A DNA stretch of 64,000 nt from Rikenellaceae bacterium (lineage in GTDB: Bacteria > Bacteroidota > Bacteroidia > Bacteroidales > Rikenellaceae): NCBI GenBank assembly GCA_015059805.1, contig SUZO01000001.1, positions 1 through 64,000 on the forward strand, written 5' to 3'. A program made the position numbers and the translations under genes. The notes below the pieces were generated by a model that saw only the letters and a list, made by a program, of their open reading frames with translations, was not told where the DNA came from and ran no database searches. Below, piece after piece: positions 26,657-33,931 of the stretch; the stretch's first letter is position 1, and each line of letters begins with the position of its first letter.

Positions 26657-26675
26657 CTCATTTTGGCTATATTTG
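26645..26675 (+). promoter_or_regulatory. ispE promoter, implying a leaderless transcript
   Basis: TTG (26645-26647), a 20-nt spacer and TATATTTG (26668-26675). The -7 box ends only 4 nt before the ispE ATG at 26680, so the transcript should start at or next to the start codon. Confidence 0.75.
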
Positions 26676-26679
26676 TCGT

Positions 26680-27486
26680 ATGATTTTAAGAGCAAACTGC
26701 AAAATAAATATCGGACTTGATGTCCTTCGCCGTCGTGAGGATGGCTTCCATGAACTGAGCACTGTGATGTTTCCCGTGCGCGGACTGTATGATACTGTAA
26801 CGGTAGAGCAGAGTGAAAACCTTACTTTTACGCAGAGGGGAATTACTGTGGACTGCCCCATTGAGAAGAATCTCTGCGTACGTGCTGCACGACTGATGCA
26901 AAGGTGCTATGGCGTTGGCAATGTGGCTATTGAGTTAGATAAGCGTGTGCCTTTCGGAGCAGGTTTGGGTGGCGGAAGCAGCGATGCTACGGCGGTAATT
27001 GTGGCGATGAATGAGATTTTTAGCCTTAATCTTGCAGAGGATGAACTTATCGCCCGCGCGGCAGAGATTGGTAGCGATACAGCCTTCTTTGTTCGTAACA
27101 CTGCGCAACTCTGCACTGGCAGGGGAGAGGTTATGTCGCCTATTTCGCTTCCGCTATCGGGGCTGTGGTTAGCTGTTGTAAAGCCTGATGAGGGGGTCTC
27201 AACGGCAGAGGCTTATGGTGGTGTAAAGCCTTGTGTACCAGAGGTTTCGCTTGACAAATTGCTCGCACAACCTATTGAACAGTGGCAGGGAAGAGTCAAG
27301 AACGATTTTGAGGCTCATATCTTTGAGTCGCACCCGCTGCTTGGGCTCTTAAAGCAGCAGTTGCTTGATGCAGGGGCGGTTTACGCCTCTATGTCTGGCT
27401 CTGGCTCGGCGCTGTTTGGAATTTTTAGTGAGCGCCCAGAACTTAATTTTGATAGTAAAATTTTTATACATATTGAGCAGTTATGA
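26680..27486 (+). CDS. ispE: 4-diphosphocytidyl-2-C-methyl-D-erythritol kinase
   Basis: 268 residues from 'MILRANCKINIGLDV', which fits the conserved IspE N-terminus. A longer frame from 26620 would include the promoter. IspE is the ATP-dependent kinase of the MEP isoprenoid pathway. The GHMP signature 'PFGAGLGGGSSDATAV' and the C-terminal 'SMSGSGSALFGIF' loop are intact. It overlaps the following secreted endonuclease-like gene by 4 nt (ATGA), which is probably a transcriptional rather than metabolic link. These precursors feed undecaprenyl lipids recycled by UppP. Confidence 0.94.
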   Translation: MILRANCKINIGLDVLRRREDGFHELSTVMFPVRGLYDTVTVEQSENLTFTQRGITVDCPIEKNLCVRAARLMQRCYGVGNVAIELDKRVPFGAGLGGGSSDATAVIVAMNEIFSLNLAEDELIARAAEIGSDTAFFVRNTAQLCTGRGEVMSPISLPLSGLWLAVVKPDEGVSTAEAYGGVKPCVPEVSLDKLLAQPIEQWQGRVKNDFEAHIFESHPLLGLLKQQLLDAGAVYASMSGSGSALFGIFSERPELNFDSKIFIHIEQL

Positions 27487-28391
27487 GACGACTTTTTACC
27501 TTAACACTTGCTGCCTTTGTCGCTGTTGCAGCTATGGCGCAGAGCCTAAATTGTGGCTCGTATAATATTCGTATGCACTCAAAGGTAGACTATAAGAGGG
27601 GCGACGGCTGGACCGAGCGCCGCGAGATTATGTGCGACCTTGTTGCCTTTACCGCCTTTGATATATTTGGTGCGCAGGAGGTGTGCCACGACCAACTGCA
27701 GTATATGCTTGAGCGACTGCCAGAGTACGACTATATTGGTGTTGCGCGCGATGATGGCAAGACTAAGGGAGAGTATAGCCCAGTGTTCTACCGCCGCGAC
27801 CGCTTTGTGTTGCTTGATAGCGGTACTTTCTGGCTCTCCGAGACACCTGAGAAGGTCTCGTATGGTTGGGATGCCGCTTGCCGAAGAGTATGCAGCTGGG
27901 GATATTTCAAGGATAAGCAGACCAAGAAGAAGTTCTGGTTCTTCAATACCCATATGGACCATAAGGGCAAGGCTGCTCGCGTGGAGGGTGCAAAGCTTGT
28001 AATCTCAAAAATCAAGCAGATGTGCGGCGATAAGGCAAATGTTATCCTTACGGGCGACTTTAACGTGGCTCAAGATAGCCCTGCCTATAACACCTTTGCA
28101 CAGAGTGGATTGCTTCAAGATGCCTATACCCTTGCACCAATTAAGCACGCCCCTGCAGGTACGTTTAATAACTTTAAGGTCGGTACACACTCACCAAAGC
28201 GCATTGACCACATCTTTGTCGCCGGCTGCGAAGTTGCCCGCTATGGAATCCTTACATACCACTACTGGAGCAACAATAACGGCACGGATACAAAACTCAA
28301 CGATGCCCCTACAGACCTTACTGCCGAGCATCGCGGTGTTCATATGCACTCTGACCACTACCCAGTGCAGGTTTTCGTAAATCTGAAGTAA
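27483..28391 (+). CDS. Secreted endonuclease/exonuclease/phosphatase family protein
   Basis: This 302-residue protein has a signal peptide ending 'VAVAAMAQ'. The EEP (DNase I-like) fold motifs are 'LNCGSYNIRM', 'FGAQEV', 'FFNTHMDHKG', 'ILTGDFNV' and the C-terminal 'HSDHYPVQVFV', which together supply the metal-binding and catalytic His/Asp residues. The substrate is unknown: secreted family members may act on nucleic acids or phosphoesters. Its start overlaps the ispE stop. Confidence 0.85.
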   Translation: MRRLFTLTLAAFVAVAAMAQSLNCGSYNIRMHSKVDYKRGDGWTERREIMCDLVAFTAFDIFGAQEVCHDQLQYMLERLPEYDYIGVARDDGKTKGEYSPVFYRRDRFVLLDSGTFWLSETPEKVSYGWDAACRRVCSWGYFKDKQTKKKFWFFNTHMDHKGKAARVEGAKLVISKIKQMCGDKANVILTGDFNVAQDSPAYNTFAQSGLLQDAYTLAPIKHAPAGTFNNFKVGTHSPKRIDHIFVAGCEVARYGILTYHYWSNNNGTDTKLNDAPTDLTAEHRGVHMHSDHYPVQVFVNLK

Positions 28392-28395
28392 ATAG

Positions 28396-28525
28396 TTGGC
28401 TATTAGCTATTGGCTGTTAGCTATTGGCTTTCGCTTTTGAGTTTTCCACATAACAGAGGCTGACCCGCAAGTCAGCCTCTGTTATATGCCAACGGCTAAT
28501 GGCTAATAGCTAATGGCTAACTGCC
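28396..28525. terminator. Bidirectional hairpin terminator flanked by heptamer arrays
   Basis: A perfect 15-bp stem, ATAACAGAGGCTGAC (28450-28464) with its complement (28471-28485) and a 6-nt loop, sits between convergent genes. Five TTGGCTA/TTAGCTA heptamers lie on the left (28396-28430), and five of the opposite sense (AATGGCT type, 28491-28525) on the right. The right array ends at the first base of the LRR gene's TAG stop codon. Confidence 0.8.
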
Positions 28526-29676
28526 TACTCTGTCCACTTGAGGGCTGGGCACTGGTCAAGGTCGGTGTTTGTGATAATGCTTGTGCCAGAGAAGATGTTT
28601 GCAACATCTTGGTGATTTTTGAACTTCACATTGATATAGACCGTGTTAATCTTGTTGCAGAATGCGAAGACTGAAAAACCAAAGCTCTCTACGGTTGAAG
28701 GAATTGTTATTCGCTCTAACTGTTGGCACTCGATAAATGCACCATCCTCAATAGTTTTGACATTTAGAGGGATATTGATAGCCTTAAGACCACTGCGTTC
28801 AAAGGCGTTTGTGCCGATTGATACGATAGACGATGGTATGCTGTATGAGGTGAGGCTTGTGCAGCCGCAAAACATATATGGCTCAATGCGCTCAATGGTG
28901 CGAGGCAGAATGACCTCAGTGAGTTTTGTGCAATCCTCAAACAGCCTCTGCTCTAAACGTGTAACGCTCTGTGGAATCTGAACTGAGGTAAGCATCTTAC
29001 AACCCGCAAAGGCTCCTGACTCTATGCGCTCAATGCCGTTCTCAAGGAGTACAGACTCAAGGTCTGTGCCCGCGAAGGCGGATGCTCCGATGCGCTTTGT
29101 TGCACCGTGGACCACTACGCGCTTGAGTTTACTGTAGCAGAATGCCTCCTCACGAATCTCTTGCAGGTTGTGAGAGAGGGTTACTGAGGTAAGTGATTCA
29201 CCCTCAAAGGCGTGCGCCATAATCGTTGTTACGGGATATACCACACCTTTATACTTAATACCACCCCAAACTGTTACATTTGAGGTCTTGCCACGCATCG
29301 GTTTAGATACGCACATCAGACAAGCCTCCTTTTTGTCAGTGTGGATAGTGTACTCAATGCCATCAATAATGACATTTGCGCCCCTGCCGTTCTCGCTAAC
29401 AATCTGCGGATTGGTACAAACCTCGCTAATGGAGACCTTTGCCGGTTGTTGTGACGAGGTGTGGCTCACAGCCTTTGTTGGTGTACTTTGCGGCTGACTC
29501 TTTGTTGGTGTACTTTGCGGCTGACTCTTCTGCTCCTTGTTGGACTTATTTTTCAGCTCGTTTATAACCTCATTGGTCACCGCCTTGCCAATCTTCTTGA
29601 GTAGACTCTGTGCCGTTACCTGATTTGAGGTTGATACAAACAGTAGTGCGACTAAAATTGTTAAAAGTCTCTTCAT
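28525..29676 (-). CDS. Secreted BspA-type leucine-rich repeat protein
   Basis: This 383-residue protein has a signal peptide ending near 'STSNQVTAQ' and then a Lys/Ser/Gln-rich linker with duplicated 'PQSTPTKS' segments. From about residue 145, LRR_5-type repeats follow ('LTSVTLSHNLQEIREEAFC', 'GIERIESGAFAGCKMLTSV', 'VSIGTNAFERSGLKAINIP'). These repeats form solenoids on surface proteins and are a different subclass from the DUF285 repeats at 2.9 kb. No lipobox or sorting domain is seen. Confidence 0.83.
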   Translation of the reverse strand: MKRLLTILVALLFVSTSNQVTAQSLLKKIGKAVTNEVINELKNKSNKEQKSQPQSTPTKSQPQSTPTKAVSHTSSQQPAKVSISEVCTNPQIVSENGRGANVIIDGIEYTIHTDKKEACLMCVSKPMRGKTSNVTVWGGIKYKGVVYPVTTIMAHAFEGESLTSVTLSHNLQEIREEAFCYSKLKRVVVHGATKRIGASAFAGTDLESVLLENGIERIESGAFAGCKMLTSVQIPQSVTRLEQRLFEDCTKLTEVILPRTIERIEPYMFCGCTSLTSYSIPSSIVSIGTNAFERSGLKAINIPLNVKTIEDGAFIECQQLERITIPSTVESFGFSVFAFCNKINTVYINVKFKNHQDVANIFSGTSIITNTDLDQCPALKWTE

Positions 29677-29699
29677 ATAGGTTTAGGTTTGGTGTTGTC

Positions 29700-31079
29700 T
29701 TACTCCTGCAGGTATTTGTCTATAGCCGCAGCCGCCTTGCGACCTGCTCCCATGGCAAGGATTACTGTAGCAGCGCCAGTGACTGTATCACCACCTGCAA
29801 AGACACCCTTGCGCGTTGTTCTACCATCCTCATCGGCTACGATACATCCGCGGCGTGTGGTCTCAAGGTTTGCAGTTGTAGAGGCGATAAGTGGGTTTGG
29901 AGATGTTCCCAGTGCCATGATAACCACGTCGCACTCAATCTCAAAGTCTGAGCCAGCGACCTCAATAGGGGAGCGACGACCGCTTGCATCTGGCTCGCCA
30001 AGCTCCATGCGTACGCAGTTTAGACCTCTCACCCATCCCTTCTCGTCGCCAATAACGCGGGTAGGGTTGGTAAGCATACGGAACTCAATGCCCTCCGCCT
30101 TGGCGTGGTGTACCTCCTCCACGCGGGCTGGAAGCTCAGCCTCAGAGCGGCGGTAGACGATAGTAGCCTCAGCACCCAATCGCTTGGCAGTGCGCACAGC
30201 ATCCATAGCCACATTTCCTCCGCCGACAACAACTACTCGCTGACCGACGTATATAGGAGTATCATAATCATCGTCGTATGCACGCATAAGGTTGGCGCGT
30301 GTGAGGAACTCATTTGCCGACACTACGCCGTTGAAGTTCTCTCCCTCAATACCCATAAAGCGAGGTAGACCTGCACCAGAGCCGATAAAGACAGCATCAA
30401 AACCCTCCTCGTCCATCAGTGAGTCGATAGTAACTGTTCTGCCGACGATAACATCCGTCTCAAACTTCACACCCAGTCGCTTAACGCTCTCAACCTCCTT
30501 TGCCACAACGCCCCTCTTTGGTAGGCGGAACTCTGGAATACCGTAGACAAGCACTCCACCCACCTCGTGCAGAGCCTCAAAGACTGTTACCTGATAGCCT
30601 AACTTGGCAAGGTCGCTCGCGCAAGCAAGACCTGCAGGACCACTGCCTACAATAGCTACACGCTTGCCGTTGCTCTCTGGAAGAGCCACCTCCTGTGGGT
30701 TTTCAAGCCTCCAGTCGCCCACAAAGCGCTCAAGTTTGCCAATGGCAACACTCTCGCCCTTGATGCCTAAAATGCAACTACCCTCACACTGGCTCTCCTG
30801 TGGGCATACGCGACCACAGATGCTTGGTAGCGATGAGTCTTGTGCAATAATATCTGCCGCACCCTTAACATCGCCACCCTTCAGAGCCTCAATAAAGTGG
30901 GGAATCTGAATACCTACAGGGCATGCCGCTACGCAGCGCGGATTTTTACAATTCAGACAACGTGAAGCCTCAAGAGTTGCCTCCTCAAGTGAGTAGCCAA
31001 GACAAACCTCACCGAAGTTTGTGGCACGAACTACCGGATCTTGTTCGCGCACCGGCACGCGCGGTATCTTATTTGCCAT
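29700..31079 (-). CDS. NADPH-dependent glutamate synthase small subunit-like flavoprotein (NfnB-like)
   Basis: This 459-residue protein has an N-terminal Fe-S domain ('CLNCKNPRCVAACP', 'CGRVCPQESQCEGSC') followed by two Rossmann domains ('VAIVGSGPAGLACASDLAKL' for FAD and 'VVVVGGGNVAMDAVRTA' for NAD(P)H). It looks like GltD. No large glutamate synthase gene is near. The partner immediately upstream is an FAD/NAD-binding 2Fe-2S protein, as in NfnAB, which couples NADH, NADPH and ferredoxin by electron bifurcation. That assignment rests on the gene pair and family; the name glutamate synthase is less likely to describe its role. Confidence 0.85.
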   Translation of the reverse strand: MANKIPRVPVREQDPVVRATNFGEVCLGYSLEEATLEASRCLNCKNPRCVAACPVGIQIPHFIEALKGGDVKGAADIIAQDSSLPSICGRVCPQESQCEGSCILGIKGESVAIGKLERFVGDWRLENPQEVALPESNGKRVAIVGSGPAGLACASDLAKLGYQVTVFEALHEVGGVLVYGIPEFRLPKRGVVAKEVESVKRLGVKFETDVIVGRTVTIDSLMDEEGFDAVFIGSGAGLPRFMGIEGENFNGVVSANEFLTRANLMRAYDDDYDTPIYVGQRVVVVGGGNVAMDAVRTAKRLGAEATIVYRRSEAELPARVEEVHHAKAEGIEFRMLTNPTRVIGDEKGWVRGLNCVRMELGEPDASGRRSPIEVAGSDFEIECDVVIMALGTSPNPLIASTTANLETTRRGCIVADEDGRTTRKGVFAGGDTVTGAATVILAMGAGRKAAAAIDKYLQE

Positions 31080-31096
31080 AAAGGATTGTTATTCAA

Positions 31097-31981
31097 TTAT
31101 TTATCCAAACCAATGTTACATTTGTGACCTGCAGCACGCTCAGCGGCTATAGCTGTTGCACGCTGCTCTTGTGTACGATACATACCTTGACGGCGCATAG
31201 CCTCGTCAAAGTCTACATCGTAGGCGTTGAACTCTGGACCATCTACGCAGGTGAACTTTGTCTTGCCGGCGATAGTTACTCGGCAAGCTCCGCACATGCC
31301 TGTGCCATCAACCATCAACGCGTTGAGCGATACGATACATGGAAGGTCAAACTTCTTTGCTGTAAGGGTTACGAACTTCATCATAATCATTGGACCGATA
31401 GCCACGCAGCAGTTGTAGCTCTTACCCTGCTCAGTAACCAGTTTCTCAAGCAGCGTCGTCACAAGACCATGAAATCCCTCGCTACCATCGTCAGTGGCGA
31501 TATATAGGTTTGTTGCCACCTCGCGCATCTTGTCAGTGTAGATAAGCATATCCTTTGTCTTGGCGCCGATGATTACATCTACCTCTACGCCGTGCTCATG
31601 AAGCCACTTAACTTGCGGATATACTGGCGCAGTACCCACGCCACCAGCGACAAAGATAAAGCGTTTCTTGCGTAACTCATTTATATCCTCCGCCACAAAG
31701 TCAGATGGACGACCAAGCGGACCTGCTAGATCGGCAAAACTCTCGCCCTCAGCCTTAGCTACAATCTTCTTTGTTGATACACCTAATGCCTGCGTAACCA
31801 TGGTCACTGTGCCCTGCTCGCTGTCGTAATCAGCAATGGTCAGGGGTATGCGCTCACCATGCTCCTCTGCGCGGACAATGATAAACTGTCCTGGCTTTGC
31901 CGACTTAGCAATTCGTGGTGCGTAAACCTTTGTCTGCCAGATGTTTTCGGCAAGCAACTCTCTGCTTAATATCTCAACCAT
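31097..31981 (-). CDS. FAD/NAD-binding ferredoxin-NADP reductase subunit (NfnA-like)
   Basis: This 294-residue protein has an FAD-binding barrel at the N-terminus ('RIPLTIADYDSEQGT'), a nucleotide-binding part ('FVAGGVGTAPVYPQVKWL') and a C-terminal 2Fe-2S cysteine cluster ('DGTGMCGACRV' and 'FTCVDGPEF'). Such proteins are often labelled sulfide or dihydroorotate dehydrogenase-like. The 17-bp gap to the GltD-like gene supports a two-subunit NfnAB complex. Together with the Rnf operon at 49-54 kb it would link ferredoxin, NADH and NADPH pools. Confidence 0.85.
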   Translation of the reverse strand: MVEILSRELLAENIWQTKVYAPRIAKSAKPGQFIIVRAEEHGERIPLTIADYDSEQGTVTMVTQALGVSTKKIVAKAEGESFADLAGPLGRPSDFVAEDINELRKKRFIFVAGGVGTAPVYPQVKWLHEHGVEVDVIIGAKTKDMLIYTDKMREVATNLYIATDDGSEGFHGLVTTLLEKLVTEQGKSYNCCVAIGPMIMMKFVTLTAKKFDLPCIVSLNALMVDGTGMCGACRVTIAGKTKFTCVDGPEFNAYDVDFDEAMRRQGMYRTQEQRATAIAAERAAGHKCNIGLDK

Positions 31982-31986
31982 ACTAT

Positions 31987-33072
31987 CTATTTTTCTACTA
32001 TCGCCGTAACCTTCAATCGCTTTGAGGGTTGCTGCGGGTCGTTTGTTATTATCATTATATTCCCTGTTACAGCTCCAAAATCTGCATTTGAAGGGCTAAA
32101 GCGCACCTCAAGTATAGCAGTTTGGTCACTTTGAATGTCGCTTTTACCCCTAAAACTAAAGCTAAATGCCTTGTTGTCGCACTCTATATGCCTTATAATC
32201 AACGGCTCAAGTCCTATGTTGCGAATCTCTATAGAGCGCGAAACTGACGAAATGGAGTGTTTCAAAGTGCCAAATTTAATAAAATTTTCGCTTAATTGTA
32301 TCTTTTGCCACTCTTTATCTGTGTTGTTTTTTCGGTTGTCAATGGCTATGCCGTTGATAATTAGCGGATAAGGCGAGCGAGTGCCATTTACATCAACATA
32401 CATAACATCTTGCAGCGATCCATATTTATTGCTCCCCTCAGCAAGCGCATACCCAAAGTCAATTACCCCGCTCTGATGTGCAGCAAGCGTTGCTGGATAG
32501 CTTAAAGAGAGCTGCCCACTCTCAACACTCGGAATAACAGAGAGCGATATTGGCTTGTCCGTTGTGTTTATAATGCCAAAACTGCTGCGAATAGTCCTCC
32601 CATGCTCAACGTAACCAAAGGAGTGGTAGTTTACCTCTATGCGTACCCCCTGACCAAGCTCAAGCGGATACTGCTCAGCGGTGCTCTTCTTGCGAGGGGT
32701 TATGCTGCCAGCGATTGCTACAGTCTGCCGACCTACAGAGGTGGTGATGACGATTTTGCGGAAAAAACTACCCTCTGGTTGATTCATAGGGTCAAAACAT
32801 ATTTTTATCTCCCCACCCTTGCCTGGTAGTATCGGCTGACGCGGAAATGTAGCCTTTGTGCAGCTACACCCACCAGTGACATCAAGCAACACAATGGGCT
32901 TGTCTGTGCCATTTGTAAAGCCAAATGAGTGACATACCGCCCCGCCATCCTCGGCAATAGTACCAAAATCATGTCGCGCCGAGATAAAGCTCAAAGTATG
33001 CTCTTGAGCCACCGCAGAGACAGCAAAAAGGGCGAAAGTAAATAATATAAATATAGGTAAAACTCTTTTCAT
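31987..33072 (-). CDS. DUF1573 domain protein, secreted
   Basis: This 361-residue protein has a signal peptide ending 'FAVSAVAQE' and at least two DUF1573/ASPM-SPD-2-Hydin-like Ig folds, seen as 'HDFGTIAEDGGAVCHSFGFT' with 'VTGGCSCTKATFP', and later 'IKFGTLKHSISSVSRSIEIR'. DUF1573 proteins are abundant periplasmic or surface proteins of Bacteroidota with no settled function. The 'CSCT' pair in the first domain is characteristic. Its promoter sits almost at the start codon. Confidence 0.82.
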   Translation of the reverse strand: MKRVLPIFILFTFALFAVSAVAQEHTLSFISARHDFGTIAEDGGAVCHSFGFTNGTDKPIVLLDVTGGCSCTKATFPRQPILPGKGGEIKICFDPMNQPEGSFFRKIVITTSVGRQTVAIAGSITPRKKSTAEQYPLELGQGVRIEVNYHSFGYVEHGRTIRSSFGIINTTDKPISLSVIPSVESGQLSLSYPATLAAHQSGVIDFGYALAEGSNKYGSLQDVMYVDVNGTRSPYPLIINGIAIDNRKNNTDKEWQKIQLSENFIKFGTLKHSISSVSRSIEIRNIGLEPLIIRHIECDNKAFSFSFRGKSDIQSDQTAILEVRFSPSNADFGAVTGNIMIITNDPQQPSKRLKVTAIVEK

Positions 33073-33076
33073 GGTA

Positions 33077-33109
33077 CAAAGTTACACTTTTTTTTAATTT
33101 TTTTCACAA
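33077..33109 (-). promoter_or_regulatory. Promoter of the DUF1573 gene, near-leaderless
   Basis: On the minus strand TTG (33109-33107), a 22-nt spacer and TAACTTTG (33084-33077). The box ends 4 nt from the ATG. Confidence 0.68.
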
Positions 33110-33114
33110 AATGT

Positions 33115-33145
33115 TTGGTGGTTAAAAAAAAAGCCCCTATATTTG
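33115..33145 (+). promoter_or_regulatory. tRNA operon promoter
   Basis: TTG (33115-33117), a 20-nt spacer and TATATTTG (33138-33145), 43 nt before tRNA-Asn. It is divergent from the DUF1573 promoter. Confidence 0.78.
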
Positions 33146-33188
33146 CACCACGAAAAACGCAGAACACTCTGCGATGGTTCTAAAAAAT

Positions 33189-33262
33189 GCCTGAATAGCT
33201 CAGTCGGTTAGAGCACATGACTGTTAATCATGGGGTCCTAGGTTCAAGTCCTTGTTCAGGCG
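33189..33262 (+). tRNA. tRNA-Asn (anticodon GTT)
   Basis: A full cloverleaf can be drawn: acceptor GCCTGAA with TTCAGGC (seven pairs), D-arm GCTC/GAGC, anticodon arm CATGA-CTGTTAA-TCATG, and a T-arm with loop TTCAAGT and one mismatched pair. The anticodon is GTT. CCA is not encoded. It is a GUN-anticodon tRNA and therefore a queuosine candidate. Confidence 0.97.
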
Positions 33263-33356
33263 CATTTGCGCGAGGGTTGCAAGAGCGATGCCGAGGTAGT
33301 GTGGATAGCACTTCGGTTGAACGCGAGAAAGTCTTGTTGTCCCAAGCCATACTTTT

Positions 33357-33431
33357 GGGAGTTTAGCTCAGCTGGTTCAGAGCATCTGCCTTACAAGCAG
33401 AGGGTCGGCGGTTCGAATCCGTCAACTCCCA
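33357..33431 (+). tRNA. tRNA-Val (anticodon TAC)
   Basis: Acceptor GGGAGTT pairs with AACTCCC. The D-arm is GCTC/GAGC, the anticodon arm TCTGC-CTTACAA-GCAGA, and the T-loop TTCGAAT. The anticodon is TAC; the discriminator is A and CCA is not encoded. Its last 20 bases are repeated in inverted orientation about 120 bp downstream. Confidence 0.97.
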
Positions 33432-33569
33432 CACAACAGAAGACACGCTACAGTAGTAGCGTGTTTTTTTTGTTTATATGTGTTCTATGTAAGCGAGCTT
33501 CCAGAACACATATAAACAAAAAAAGCAAGCATTTGCTTGCCTTCTGTTGGGGAGTTGACGGATTCGAAC
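33411..33569. repeat. Large imperfect palindrome built from the tRNA-Val 3' end
   Basis: Bases 33411-33430 (the tRNA-Val 3' end) recur as an exact 20-nt inverted copy at 33550-33569, and the adjoining CAACAGAAG (33434-33442) recurs inverted at 33541-33549. Between them are the terminator hairpin at 33443-33472, a perfect inverted repeat of about 22 bp centred near 33494 (ATATGTGTTCT with AGAACACATAT), and a small GCAAGC hairpin. tRNA 3' ends are common integration sites, so this may be a scar, but no integrase is present. Confidence 0.78.
33443..33472 (+). terminator. Intrinsic terminator of the tRNA operon
   Basis: ACACGCTAC (33443-33451), a 4-nt loop AGTA, GTAGCGTGT (33456-33464) and a run of T residues: a textbook intrinsic terminator 12 nt after tRNA-Val. 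Confidence 0.9.
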
Positions 33570-33638
33570 TTTTTGGGCGGTTACCTCGGTCGTGTATTTC
33601 CGCACCGCCTAAGCGCGACTGCGGCACTCCCTCGGTGA

Positions 33639-33670
33639 TGTTGTGATGTGGCGAAAACCACATCACAACA
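33639..33670. repeat. Perfect 13-bp hairpin
   Basis: TGTTGTGATGTGG (33639-33651) and CCACATCACAACA (33658-33670) with a 6-nt CGAAAA loop, immediately followed by TTCGAATCC, a T-loop-like sequence. The rest of 33570-33712 shows no gene that I can support. Confidence 0.7.
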
Positions 33671-33712
33671 TTCGAATCCAGGTGCTATAGGAAATGTTAG
33701 TTTTTGTTAGTT

Positions 33713-33931
33713 CGGATTTAGGAAAACCATCGTAGATGGTACAATGGAAAAGAGAGATTGCTTGTCAAGCTTGCTTGAGCAAAAGCATATCTCTCTTTTT
33801 TATTGTAATAGCCACGCGGCTATCCTAAATCCGCATCAGTACGGAAGAAAAACGTAGTTTTTCCAAAAGTTTTTGCACGCCCTGCTTTTTTCAAAAAGCG
33901 GGCAGTTCGCGTAAGCTGTACTGCGTAGCTA
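33713..33931 (-). repeat. Cloverleaf repeat element, copy 3 (short form), overlapping a TAG stop codon
   Basis: Outer stem CGGATTTAGG (33713-33722) with CCTAAATCCG (33824-33833). Arm a is ACCATC-gta-GATGGT, arm b AAAAGAGAGAT/ATCTCTCTTTT with loop TCAAGCTTGCTTGA, arm c ATAGCC-acgc-GGCTAT. The tail holds the GCCCTGC/GCGGGC hairpin, then CTGCGTAGCTA; the last three bases (33929-33931) are the stop codon of the minus-strand gene. Strand given as that of the abutting gene. Confidence 0.88.

Noticed and set aside
29700..31079. Annotation as glutamate synthase small subunit GltD with ammonia assimilation role
   Set aside because: No large subunit is adjacent, and the upstream partner matches NfnA. 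Kept as NfnB-like instead.
33266..33646. Plus-strand open frame running through tRNA-Val and the inverted tRNA fragment
   Set aside because: The translation includes the tRNA itself and hairpin sequence; frames through tRNA genes of this kind are a common artefact.
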